From NCBI GenBank assembly GCA_030248225.1, contig JASANE010026831.1, forward strand, positions 81,641 to 145,640: a stretch of DNA of 64,000 bases, written 5' to 3'. Under the pieces are notes generated by a model, which was not told the origin of the DNA, did not search any database, and was given only the letters and a program-made list of their open reading frames with translations. The position numbers and the translations under genes were made by a program. Positions 20,760 through 31,329 of the stretch are shown here, piece after piece. The DNA comes from Trileptium ribeirensis (Eukaryota > Nematoda > Enoplea > Enoplida > Thoracostomopsidae). The first letter of the stretch is position 1. Every line of letters starts with the position of its first letter.

Positions 20760-23420
20760 CAAAAACATCGTTGTACCATGTTACGCCAACATGTTCAGTG
20801 ATGTCACTACTCCTATCTCAGGTGCGTCTTATCTGAGCATTTATGCAATACCTTAAACTGTACATTCTTGATGCGTGTTCCGACCAATCGCATATATATT
20901 TATCTTTTTGACACTGATGCCGTCATTGACTTTTGTTCGGTTCAACCGATTCAACGTGTTATGTTGTTGCTCTTCTAGGGTAGTTAATCAGCATATATTT
21001 AATGGTATATACAAAATAAAAATCTGTGAAGGATTTTAGAAAAAACTGGACGAAATTACAAAAACTGGGAAAAATTCTAGCAAGGTTGGACAAATGTATA
21101 AGTTTCTAAAAAGTGTAAAAATGTATTCCCCTTCCTTCTATGCGCCATGGAGCCCTGTAAGAATTATCTACCTCTCTAAATTAACGGATCTTAGACACCT
21201 ATGGCTATTAGTGTTAACCTAGAAATATAGGGCTCACCTCAAGCTTACGTGGCTAGTTATATACGGGGTAACCTATGGTAGGGTCGCGACTACAGGGGAC
21301 CAAGAGTTCCAAACAGCGGGGACATTATAACGTGAACGCCGCATAACTAGATGCTTCGCTGAGCCCGTTGGGTTGATAGCACTAATTGTAGATTAATCAC
21401 TTTAACGCTCACTGTATACAAATGGATACGGCTCACACTGTGAACTGTTATATTAATAGAGTTTGTCGCATATGTCTGCGCGTTCGCTGATATTCGTTCA
21501 CTATGAAAGATTCCTAGAGAAACCGAGCAAAATTTCCTAGGTAGTTTGTGTAGATTCGTCAGCCGTTTTTGTACGCCACTTTAACCTATACAACCCGGCA
21601 TTGATGATGTAACTCTGCGTCTTGTACGAAACTTAATGACTTTACACTGCGAATATAATGGGGGAAATAGGATCAGTGTTTAACAAGTGTATCATATAAC
21701 AGCAATAATGCCTCTTTTAGGTTATAGACTCCAGCCCGAAAATAGTCAGTATAAAACAAATACCGTTAATTTTGCTGCACGCGCAGTAGTGTTATAGGTA
21801 GTCAAGATGGTTAAAAAATCTCCATTAGAACCATATTTATACCAAAAATGTTTTCTATTTTTATGGTTACCCTTAGCGCCGAAAATTTTCTAGTAAATGT
21901 TAGGTACTATTCGAACCGCATTCACAAGCTGAGCCGAATGATGACTTTTTTAGATTCATGAGTTAACGTCTTACACTAAGGCCTAGGCTAAGCTTTAGAT
22001 ATTCACTGAAATTGGCATAACTCTTTAACGCATGAACAGGTTAAGCTAATTTTGATGTCATTGGACTCAGCTCCCTAATGCTGTTTGAAGGATACATAAA
22101 AGTACGCATTTACTGAGATTAGTTCTGATTCGGTACTATAATCGAAAAGATCCACTAAGGTAACAACGCTACGATATAACATGTAATATATATATTTATT
22201 TATGTTAAATTTTGGAACAGAGTTTGAACAATTTAACTTCATACTCACTACGTTTTTCAAGATACGTTTTAATGCAAATGTTTTTCACAACTCAGTTACA
22301 AAAGCCATAAATACATACGACTGCTACAATGTTAGAGGCATTTAAGCTTTTGCTTTATGTAGTAGCATATCAATATATAAATTAAATGACGGTAGTGTCT
22401 TTTCTTGTAAGCACACAACTAACGTTAAACCGTTTTACGGCACGCTCGAAAACACCTAGCTACACCATAAGCATTTGACAAGTCACGTAGCTAGCTTTCA
22501 AAAAATTTATTCAGTAATGTAAATAAAGGTTATGTTTTTATTGTCTAGAAGAGATGAAACAAAAATAACATTCAAATATGAAGCGAAGCGCAATAATGTC
22601 GTCACACACGTGCCTTTTCTATTCATCAAAGAACGCATTTGCGGAATATAACGCGGTTTCATAAGCAAATCTTTATTCAGACAAACCCGAGTTCACAAAT
22701 ATGTCCTTAATTTATGCGCTCCGTTTGTGTACCTAATTCTTATGCCGTCTGGGTCGAAGTAATAAAAATAAATAGCCAATGTTGGATATTTCCGACACCG
22801 ACCAAACATTACTTCTTAATAAGGTATATCTCTGAAAGAAAGTAAGCATCGGTTTTCAAAAAATTCCAAAAATCTTCGTTAAAAATGCACCACTAAGGTC
22901 CTATAATATATTCATTAATTCAGGAAGTAAAGAGATATAAATCTGATTTGAAAATTACTTTACATTTCGAGTATCGAAGAACAATTATTGGTCGCCGCGA
23001 GGTATTGCACAGCAAATGCTCGAGTCAAATTCACGTTTCCTAAACCATTGACCTACCTCAAAGCTATTGCTCTAAGCGAGCGAAGAACAACATGCGTTTC
23101 ATCGTGCAGTATTCGTCGCATTTATTTAGAAAAGCTGATCGAAACGTTGTTGTTATCGAAGAACAGTATGTGTTAAAGTGTTATGCATCATTCACAAAGA
23201 AGTGCGTGCACGAATTGCACACCGTAGGCAAATACAGCGACCAGGTTGCAACAAAACAATATTGTCATGAGTAGTAGGAAAAATGCCGGTTCTGGCTCAC
23301 TTGATAAATGACCTGTCAAATTTTTAGGAGAAATAATGATTAATTACCCTGGGTCACGTGACCTGTCAAAAATGATTGATTACCTGTCAAATATGATTAA
23401 TGACCCTTATATAATAAGTA
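20760..23420. other. Unassigned AT-rich sequence
   Basis: No gene recognised. A MITE 3 terminus lies at 21275-21345. Near 23300-23410 short iterations of GACCTGTCAAA and ATGATTAATGACC occur just before the Polinton genes and might belong to that element's terminal region. Confidence 0.4.
21275..21345. mobile_element. Solo right end of a MITE 3 relative
   Basis: GGTAGGGTCGCGACTACAGG, then ATTATAACGTGAACGCCGCATAA at the terminus, match the right end of the element at 15238-15735. I found no partner left end nearby. Confidence 0.75.
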
Positions 23421-23623
23421 CTTATACATGTATACATAATACATGGTCCCCCTCCGCCCACGCATTATATAATATAAACATATACAGATATACGTAATAC
23501 ATATAATAATGGGCCCACCTTCCACTGTACAATATAGCACTGATGACTCGTCAATTTGGAATGTTCTAGAAGCTTCTATTGGCACAATTTCAATAAACCA
23601 ACCAATCAGCGTCAGCAGAGAAT

Positions 23624-23644
23624 ACATGAAAAGGGTATAAAAGG
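23624..23644 (+). promoter_or_regulatory. Promoter motif upstream of polB
   Basis: ACATGAAAAGGG is followed directly by TATAAAAGG (23636-23644). The polymerase start codon follows at 23678, 54 nt after the motif start, the longest spacing of the set. Confidence 0.65.
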
Positions 23645-23677
23645 CTGTGTAATTCCAAAATTGTCAATGAGTTTGAT

Positions 23678-26600
23678 ATGGCGCTCATTTCTGAACTGCT
23701 TGGTTTTATGCTCTCGTTGCTTTCAAGACCACTTCGTGGGTTTTTGGAAAGTTATCAAATTATATCACGTCGTCCTGTAGTGGACCCAGCTGTTTTCCTC
23801 AATCATAGCAGACGACAGCTGGAGGATGCAATCAAAGAACGACTTTCTACATGGAACGGTCTCAAGGCATACGTTGGAAAGAAGGTTACTTTTGAAAAGG
23901 ATATGGATCCTGATGCGACAATCAGTGCAAATTTCTCTGGTAAACTACAGCAGAATCTCAATTTTTCAACCGTCAATCAACATACATCAATAATTTTCGA
24001 TGATATTTTAAAGAACATTGACACCTTTGTCCAGCGTGGATCCGGATGGATTGTCAAACACGTGGATCACATCGACCTGCACCTGGCTCGTTACGTTGGA
24101 TTACGAGGGGCTACCTACAAGCCTCTCCCTAAAGCAATTCAGTCGAAAAAGGCGGTGATCAACGTTCAAAACCAGGACAACAGGTGTTCCAATGGGCTGT
24201 ATTATCGGCTTTGTACCCAGTTGATAATAATGCTGATCGTCAATCGAAATACGAGCAATATGCAGACTCAATTTCCAAGGCATCAACTTCCCAGTACAAG
24301 GCGGTGATATCTGCAAATTTGAGAAACTAAACACTATTGGGGTTAGTGTAATATCTTGTGACGAAGGCAAGCTAATACCTCTTCGTATATACGAGGGATC
24401 GTATGAGCGAGTGGTTAATCTGCTTCTCTATAAAGGACATTATTGTTGGATCAAAGATTTGGATCGTTTGCTCCATAGACAACGAGGATATCAACACAAG
24501 TTATTTTTCTGTCAACGATGTCTCCTTCCTCAATATTCACAACCAAAGCTAGATTTCCATACGGAAATGTGTAAAAACAATGAATATACCCGAATAACAT
24601 TCCCCAAAGACGACATGCTTCAATTCCGAAACACCCATAAAATGCTTCGAGCTCCGTACACCATCTATGCTGATTTTGAAAAGCTTCTTCTCCCAATCGA
24701 GTCTTGTCAACCCAACCCCTCTACTTCATACACCGAAGCTTATCAAAAATATCAAGTGTGGGGCTATGAAATGATTGATATTTTTCAATGCTGTGGAGAG
24801 GATACAAAAGAAATGGAGAAACCCGTGGTATATCGCGGTAAAGACTGCATCAAAAACTTTTTACTCAATGTAATTGAATTGGGTAACAAGTATCAAGAGC
24901 GTGTCACTAACCCAATTTCGATGGAAATGAATAAAAACGATTGGTTTCACCATCACTACACTAAAGACTGCTTCATCTGTGGTCAACCTCTTTTATATGA
25001 TCGCGTCAGAGATCACTGTCACCTGTGCGGTCGGTATCGCGGTGATGTCCACAATGAATGTAACATTAGCTACAAAATCAACCGTGATGTCAACATATTT
25101 TTCCACAACCTACGAAAGTACGACGGACATCTTATCATGCAAGACATTGGAAAGCTGACCAATCAACTGAAAATGAAGCTTGACTGTATACCCAAGGGTG
25201 CTGAAGGATTATTTGTCCTTCAGTATCAAACTACAACACCAGATTGCGGAACAACAGCAACCCCGAACAACATATGATCCAAACGGATACCTCGCCCATC
25301 TCTTTGCTATCCACGATTCAATGCAACCAAATATTCAACCCCATCTGGAAATTGATGAAGACGAACTTTCTGATGTAATTGATCTCGATCAACTTGGAGA
25401 GGGCGAAGACAGTGAAATGGAGGATAATGAACTTTTGGATAATGATGTGGTGGAGGATAAGACAGCTGTTGAGGATTCTGCAAAACTTAAGAAATATACG
25501 TGGTCCCTTAAATTTAAAGACAGTTTACAATTTTTACCGTCTTCTCTTCAGGCGTTGGTTGATAATTTGAAAAAAGATGGTAATTTTCCAGCAATGCAGG
25601 AGGAATTTGGTAATCTAACGGAATTAATGTTGAAAAAGGGTGTATACCCTTATGATTATATGGATAGTTGGGAACGTTTTGATGAGGTACAACTCCCTCC
25701 GGTTACAGCGTTCTATAATAAACTAAATGATCAAGGTATAACTGAAGACGATTACAATTTTGTAAAAACAGTTTGGAATGAACTTGATTTAGAGAACATG
25801 GGTCAGTACCATGATCTCTATGTGATGACTGATGTTTTATTGTTATGTGACGTATTTGAAAGTTTTAGAAATTTTGCTATTGATAATTATAAGTTGGACC
25901 CGGTACATTATATAACACTCCCAAGTTTTGGATGGGATGCTTGTTTAAAGTTGACAGGCGTGCGGTTACAATTGCTGAAAGACTCTAATATGTACATGTT
26001 TTTTGAACATGGCATACGAGGAGGTATTTCAATGATTTCACACCACTATGCCAAAGCCAACAACAGGCATCTTGAAAATTTTGACCCAAGTAAGGAGTCT
26101 AATTATATAATGTACTTGGATGCTAATAACCTATATGGATGGACTATGGTTCAGAAGTTACCCGTAGATGGATTTAAATGGGTTGAGGAAAATCGTTTGG
26201 CAAAAATAGATTGGGAGACTGATTGTGAGATTGGCTATGTGCTTGAGGTTGATCTGGAATATCCAGAATACTTACACACATTACACAGTGATTACCCCCT
26301 CGCTCCAGAGTCTATGAAAATTGAAGACTCAATATTGTCTCCCTATTGCCTCCAGGTCAAAGAGGATTTCAGAATGAAATATACCCCCATCAGAAAACTT
26401 GTTCCAAATTTAAATAATAAGACTAGATATATTGTACATGCCAGAAATTTAAAGCTCTATACTGAGTTGGGTCTCAAGGTCACCAAAATACACAGGGCCG
26501 TTCAGTTTAATCAAACTGAGTGGATGAAACCTTATATTTTGTTCAATACTGAGAAGAGGAAGGGAGCTAAAAGTGATTTTGAAAAGGATTTATTTAAACT

Positions 26601-27371
26601 TTTGAACAATGCAGTATTTGGGAAAACTATGGAAAATGTGCGGGCGTATAAAAATATTGAGCTTGTCAATTGTCCTAAACGGTTTGAGAAATTGATAGCA
26701 AGTCCCCGATATACTGGGTCTACAATTTTTGATGAAAATTTGGTGGCAGTTTCAATGAAAAACCCAGTGTTTGTTTATGCAAACCAATTTACGTGGGTTT
26801 TACGGTACTTGAGCTTTCCAAAATGTTAATGTACGAGTTCCACTATAACTATATCAAGAACAGATACATCTGTCAGCTTTTGTTTACCGATACTGACAGT
26901 CTCTGTTATGATATACGTGCGGAAGATGTGTACAATGACATGATGGCTGATCAGAACCTTTTTGATACAAGTGATTACCCCACTGACCACTTTTTACATT
27001 CAACCAAAAACAAAAAGGTTTTGGGTAAAATGAAAGATGAAACTGCTGGGATTCCTATTGAAGAGTTTTGCGGATTGAAACCAAAAATGTACTCCTTGAA
27101 ATGCGGAGGTGTTGTGAAAAAGAGAGCAAAGGGAGTTAAAAAACAAACCCTCAAAAAAGCTATACATATGGATGATTACATACAGACTCTCAGGAATATC
27201 ACTAGGCTAAGACATTTAATGAAAAAGATTTCAAACAATAAACATCAACTGTATACGGTTGAGCAGAATAAGATTAGTTTGAGCGCTTATGACGATAAGA
27301 GATATATTTTACTGGATGGGGTAACTTCTCTTCCATACGGACATTTTGATATTATGGATTGTTCTGATTGA
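23678..27371 (+). pseudogene. Polinton protein-primed DNA polymerase B, frameshifted
   Basis: Family B polymerase of the protein-primed type that replicates Polintons. The N-terminal region (23678-24300) precedes an exonuclease domain with YADFEKL (about 24664, ExoI) and FFHNLRKYDGH (about 25100, ExoII). Between them is a zinc-binding segment typical of Polinton polymerases (CFICGQPL, RDHCHLCG, HNECN). The polymerase domain has motif A as YLDANNLYGW (about 26113), motif B as LLNNAVFGK (about 26600) and motif C as FTDTDS (about 26884). The reading frame changes near 24188, 24275, 25190 and 26790, each explained by a one-base gain or loss. A ~90-residue acidic insert interrupts the exonuclease domain after YLSFSI. 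The start at 23678 follows the promoter motif and TATA box. This copy cannot make a full enzyme. Confidence 0.93.
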
Positions 27372-27456
27372 TATTTATACTTTGTATTTATATAAGTATT
27401 TTGTTGTAGTTATATACTGTATTTATAATAAAATTAAAAAAAAATTAGCACGAAAT

Positions 27457-27486
27457 ACATGAAAAGGATGCACATCCTATATTTTA
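27457..27486 (+). promoter_or_regulatory. Promoter motif upstream of the 27496 gene
   Basis: ACATGAAAAGG at 27457, then TATATTTTA at 27478-27486. ATG follows at 27496, 39 nt after the motif start. The motif comes just after the polymerase AATAAA at 27427. Confidence 0.75.
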
Positions 27487-27495
27487 CAAGTTAAT

Positions 27496-28356
27496 ATGGC
27501 TAACAAATCTGTTTCGATTTCTGAATTTGTGGAGCAAGAACCCGAAATATATCAGAAGCAGCAAAACTTTTGTGGCAAAAGAAACATTTTGAGAAAAGTT
27601 ATTGCAATAGTCGTTACCCTGCTTACAACAATCGCAATAGAGACCGGTCTTCTGGTTAACAAGCATGAAACGAAATCATGTGTTGAAGGAATATCACTCA
27701 ATAGAACGTTATGTTTCGAAGATTGGACAAAGCCTCGAATTGAATCTTGGTTTCCTGCTCGTGGTTACAACATTCATTGGGTCATTCGAGCGAGTGATAA
27801 TCTACAATTTGAGATAATACTTCACCCTCCTCGTTCCATCAAACTGTGGAGTGAAAAAGTCGTCTATCTATTTGATGTATCTGAACATCTATTTCGAAGG
27901 TTTGTGGTACCGTATAAGAATCTCCTCGTGCTGATTCAAACAGACATTCATACAAGGGATTTTATTTAACAAATTGCAACTCGGAATACTCATTCATCGC
28001 GAAATTGTCAACCTTCAATCCGCAACGGGTCTTTGAAAAACGACTGTTTAGAGTAAACACTAGAAATGCTGACCTATTCCTATCACACGCAAACGAAACA
28101 TTTGGAGTATGAAAATAGCAATACGTCTTGGTTTGTTGTGACGGAAAAATCGAGACAACGGATGATTGAAAAATGTTTGACTGAATTTGATTATATAAAG
28201 TATATTGGAAACAATGAATATATAATGGAGAAACAATTTGATGATATTGTTGGTATTGTTATGCCAAGTGGTATGCTAACGCGTACAGTGAGGATTGTGT
28301 ATGATATTTATAAAGATAAAATTGTAACCAATTACCCAATAAACATGAAAAGATAA
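27496..28356 (+). pseudogene. Unidentified Polinton gene, frameshifted
   Basis: I do not recognise this product. The first open part (27496-27969) has a hydrophobic stretch around residues 34-52 (VIAIVVTLLTTIAIE) that could span a membrane. Coding-like sequence continues in another frame from about 27950 to 28070 (NPQRVFEKRLFRVNTRNADL) and then in 28066-28356, which ends in NMKR and a stop. This looks like one gene of about 285 codons broken by at least two frameshifts, although two adjacent genes are possible. Its own promoter motif precedes it, and no such motif lies inside it, which favours a single unit. It could be a minor structural protein or the missing protease position, but no catalytic motif is visible. 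Confidence 0.5.
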
Positions 28357-28375
28357 TAGCATCTTGTATATATTA
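28343..28375 (+). promoter_or_regulatory. Promoter motif upstream of the integrase
   Basis: ACATGAAAAG at 28343 overlaps the last codons of the previous gene. TATATATTA follows at 28367-28375, and the integrase ATG is at 28379, 36 nt after the motif start. Confidence 0.72.
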
Positions 28376-28378
28376 ATC

Positions 28379-29425
28379 ATGAAGCTGGAAAATTTATATT
28401 ACAACTTGAAAAGCCCTGCCGTCTTTTCAGGGATAAACAAACTATTGCAACATGCTAAGAATATGGTTATTCCAAGCGGCAAGTTAAAGAGTGGCTACAA
28501 GGTCAGGATACATATACACTTCATAAACCCAAACGGAAGAGGTTTCGAAGGGTTAAAACAATAACAGAGGATCTCAATGATTTATGGCAAGCTGATCTTG
28601 CAGATATGACACGATTGTCTAGATATAATGATGGCAACAAATATCTACTAGTAGTTATAGATGTGCTGTCTAAATTTGTCAGAGTTGCTCCCTTAAAGTC
28701 TAAAAACTCAAAATTAGTATGCGAAGCCTTAGAAACCACGTTTCGCATTAACCGTCCAAATCATATTTTCTCGGATCGTGGCGCTGAATTTACAAATATC
28801 ACCTTCAAAAATCTCTGTCAAAGGTACGAAATAATTTGCTACATTGCTCAGCATGTTGAAACCAAGGCTGCAGTTGCGGAAATATGCATCCGTACTTTGC
28901 AATCCAAATATATCGATACCTTACCAAACACAATACGTATCGCTATATCGACATTTTACAAGACATTGTTGATAACCACAATCACACAAAGAATCGTTAT
29001 GGTTTCCGTCCAGTGGATGTAACCGTTGAAAATGAATCTGATATTTTAAACATTTTGTACCCTCCTCGAGGACACAGAGTTCTTTCATACAAGTTTAAGC
29101 TTAATGATTCTGTAAGAGTTGCAAGTGCACAATTTATCTTCGACAATGGATACAAACCTCAATGGTCTCAAAAGGTATTTTATATTTCAAGACGAATACA
29201 TTCAGATCCTCCTCGTTATAAAATTAGCGATTACGGAAATGAAGATATCTTGGGAAGATGGTACGAGCAGGAGCTTCAAAAGGTGCGTGTAGGGGATACC
29301 TTTAAGATTGAAAAAATATTGCGAAAACGTAGAACGAAAGATGGTACTCGTCAATATTTAGTAATCCTGGATATCCTGAAAAATTCAACAGCTGGGTGGA
29401 TGAGCAAGACATGAAAAGAGTATGA
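28379..29425 (+). pseudogene. Polinton integrase (DDE, with chromodomain), frameshifted
   Basis: Retroviral-superfamily integrase that inserts the element. The core catalytic residues are visible: D in WQADLADM (28592), D in FSDRGAEF (28774) and E in AAVAEI (28879), with exactly 35 residues between the last two, the D,D35E pattern. The N-terminal part starts at 28379 (MKLENLYYNLKSP). The C-terminus carries a chromodomain-like segment (FKIEKILRKRRTKDG, then GYPEKFNSWVDEQD). Frame changes lie near 28480, 28900 and 29355. In the restored frame the gene would end at 29425, sharing GTATGA with a possible ATG for the next gene. Polinton and Ginger integrases commonly end in a chromodomain, which may guide target choice. 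Confidence 0.9.
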
Positions 29426-29446
29426 CCGGCTTATCAAGTTTAAAAA
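29409..29446 (+). promoter_or_regulatory. Promoter motif upstream of the ATPase
   Basis: ACATGAAAAG at 29409 lies within the end of the integrase gene. TTTAAAAA is at 29439-29446, and the preferred ATPase ATG is at 29446, 37 nt after the motif start. This spacing favours 29446 over the earlier ATG at 29422. Confidence 0.7.
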
Positions 29447-30062
29447 TGGAGTCAATACCGTTAGAAGTACCGTTTACCTGTATTGTGTCGGGTGCAACAG
29501 GAGTAGGGAAAACTCATCTTGTGGCTCAACTGTTGCGTAAAAATCTATTTGATAAGTAATTTGAAAAGGTTGTTTGGTGTTATGGAATGATGCAACCTAT
29601 GTATCATCAATTGTCAGAGGAAATGGATAATTTAACGTTTGAAGAAGGATTCCCGACCTTTGTTGGAAGAAATGAAGGACAAACACTCTACATTCTTGAT
29701 TATTTAATGGAATACTCAAATGACAAAACATTAGCGAACATTTTACCCGAATGCGACATGCAAATATTAGTACCATATTTATAGTGCAAAACTTTTATCA
29801 TTCTGGAAAATACATGTCAGAAATTTCCAGAAACGCTCAGTATTTATTTCTGTTTCCAAATCCTCGTTCGAAATCAATGATTGCAACATTAGGAAGACAA
29901 ATGTGGCCTCATAAGCCCAACTTTTTATCTACGGCGTTTGAAATGGCAACCAATGGGAAGCCATACAGCTATCTGATGATTGATCTCAAGTCTAATGCAC
30001 CTGAGGATTTACAAGTTAGGGAAAATATTTTTGATCAAACTGGAGTATACAAACCGACATGA
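29446..30062 (+). pseudogene. Polinton genome-packaging ATPase (FtsK/HerA, A32-like), broken
   Basis: This ATPase would pump DNA into capsids. The Walker A motif GATGVGKT is at about 29488, and the Walker B-like LYILDYLM is at about 29690, where the family usually has two acidic residues (LDD); the second is Tyr here. A downstream TIFIVQNFYHSGKYM segment and a GRQMWP segment fit Polinton ATPases. The length of about 205 codons is within the usual range. An in-frame TAA lies at 29557-29559, and a frame change occurs near 29750. The end at 30062 overlaps the next promoter motif (ACA TGA). Confidence 0.87.
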
Positions 30063-30092
30063 AAAAACACGTTATCGTGATATCTATAAAAG
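30057..30092 (+). promoter_or_regulatory. Promoter motif upstream of the 30095 gene
   Basis: ACATGAAAAAA at 30057 contains the ATPase stop codon. TATAAAAG follows at 30085-30092, with ATG at 30095, 38 nt after the motif start. Confidence 0.7.
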
Positions 30093-30094
30093 AT

Positions 30095-30380
30095 ATGGAA
30101 CGTCATTCCGCAACAATATCTCTGTCCTGTGCCTTGCTTAAAACTGACAAGAAATGTGTTAAAAAATTTTATGAAGTCTGCCCTCGTATCGGTAATCAAG
30201 TCTTTGAGTGAAATTTGTTATAATATTTTATATGGAAACATTCCTCTTACTGAGCAGCAGATTAAGCTGCTACGCAAGCAACGTTCTACAATTTACAAAC
30301 TATCGGCTTTGAAGTTGTCTGATAACACGAAAAGACAACATGTTACAATGGATCTTTTAAAAACATTAATTGCAGTATGA
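30095..30380 (+). pseudogene. Small conserved Polinton ORF after the ATPase, one frameshift
   Basis: About 95 codons. The first part reads MERHSATISLSCALLKTD, and the rest, after a frame change near 30170, has EICYNILYGNIPLTEQQIK and a Lys/Arg-rich end (LLRKQRSTIYKLS). A small basic protein with an N-(I/V)L-GN-PL core followed by a basic region is a common partner of the ATPase in Polintons and adintoviruses; its role is not established. The stop overlaps the ATG of the next gene (ATGA at 30377). Confidence 0.6.
30325..30334 (+). promoter_or_regulatory. Variant promoter motif upstream of the 30377 gene
   Basis: ACACGAAAAG differs from ACATGAAAAG by one base and lies 52 nt before the ATG at 30377, inside the previous gene. 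Spacing and mismatch make it less certain than the others. Confidence 0.4.
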
Positions 30381-30784
30381 CCAAGCGATATCTGCTAGTG
30401 GCTCCCAGCTGGTTAGAGAAACAAACTCAAACTAATGGAGAACCAGTGAAAGTAGGCGTAGATACACTTTAGTACAAGCCAAAGGAAGATATTTCAAGTC
30501 TATTTTTCAAGCGCCTACAGTCCAAGGTCAAACTCCTTTCCAGTCATTTGAAAACCGTAAAGCAAGATGCAAACAATCGTTTTGAGTATAATGACGGAAC
30601 TGTCGGATCAACACTTTACGATATAGTAAAGTATTTGGTAACCGACAGCGGAAAATTTTCAGCTCCCCGTCCAATAGACATTGACCAATTTCGAACAGAG
30701 TATATGCAGGGGGTACCGATTGGGGCTCTAGGGAGAGGCAAGGAAGTACATGAAAAAAGTATCGACTGGAATCGTTTATATTGA
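30377..30784 (+). pseudogene. Unidentified Polinton protein with one in-frame stop
   Basis: 135 codons in one frame, interrupted by TAG at 30470-30472. It starts MTKRYLLVAPSWLEKQ and later has GSTLYDIVKYLV and PRPIDIDQFRTEYMQ. A short protein with a G-S-x-L-x-D-x-V-x-x-L segment followed by a Pro-rich, Phe-containing region is found in many Polintons, but I cannot name its function. Its ATG overlaps the stop of the preceding gene, so the two may be co-transcribed. Confidence 0.55.
30748..30782 (+). promoter_or_regulatory. Promoter motif upstream of the NADAR gene
   Basis: ACATGAAAAAA at 30748 lies inside the end of the previous gene. TTTATATT is at 30775-30782, and ATG follows at 30790, 42 nt after the motif start. 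Confidence 0.68.
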
Positions 30785-30789
30785 ACAAT

Positions 30790-31329
30790 ATGTCAACATC
30801 AACTACATTCAAGATTTGTGAATCGAAAGACGGTCGAGCCTTGGCGCTATTTGCTACAGGCTACTGTCCGTTGAGCAACGTACATGTCGCTGACTTCAAA
30901 GTAGGTGATATGACGTATAGTAGTATTCAGCAATATTATGAATCGGAAATGGCGAATTACTTCAACTGCTATGAAGCAAGATATGAAATACTGATGGAAC
31001 GATCTCCCAAGAAGATAATAAATATTGGGAAAAATTTAAAATTTTACGATCAACCAGAATGGGACAAGGTCAAGTATGACGTCGTACTTAAAGCAATGGA
31101 GGCTAAAGCCAGTGAACATAACCCCACCCACGACCTGTTCATGTCTACAAAAAATGCTGTGATTGCAGAGGCAAGTAAATTTGGTAACGGGATTGGACTA
31201 TATATAGAAGACGCAAACGTCAACGACATCAGTCTTTGGACTAAAGAAAACTGGTACGGTCGTCTTTGGATGTCAGTTCGCTATGGACTTCAAAATAACC
31301 AACTTAGTGGTAAAGACTACAGCCAGTAA
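30790..31329 (+). CDS. NADAR-domain (YbiA/DUF1768-like) protein
   Basis: Intact 179-codon gene. The sequence follows the NADAR family (PF08719): a Y-x-PLSN start segment (GYCPLSNVHVADF), a TYSSIQQYYESEMA segment in the place of the usual S-x-E-x-x-Y-x-x-x-KA, then IGKNLKF, STKNAVIAEASKFGN, GIGLYI and W-x-x-x-NWYGRLWMSVR, which matches the W-G-x-N-x-LG-x-x-LM-x-VR end of the family. The conserved Glu of the IVEAS segment is kept (AEAS); the usual E before the YY pair is Gln and the Trp before GIGL is absent. NADAR proteins are linked to ADP-ribose or NAD metabolites, and some remove ADP-ribose from guanine bases. Its 3' end overlaps the TBP-like gene by 47 nt. Unlike its large neighbours it is uninterrupted. 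Confidence 0.82.
   Translation: MSTSTTFKICESKDGRALALFATGYCPLSNVHVADFKVGDMTYSSIQQYYESEMANYFNCYEARYEILMERSPKKIINIGKNLKFYDQPEWDKVKYDVVLKAMEAKASEHNPTHDLFMSTKNAVIAEASKFGNGIGLYIEDANVNDISLWTKENWYGRLWMSVRYGLQNNQLSGKDYSQ

Noticed and set aside
27700..27970. Adenain-type protease in the Polinton
   Set aside because: I looked for the usual G-x-HW ... D ... Q ... C pattern. NIHWVIRA gives an HW pair, but the Asp, Gln and Cys context is missing, so I do not make the call.
29422..29445. ATG at 29422 as the start of the ATPase
   Set aside because: It lies only 13 nt after the promoter motif, while the in-frame ATG at 29446 is at 37 nt, matching the other genes.
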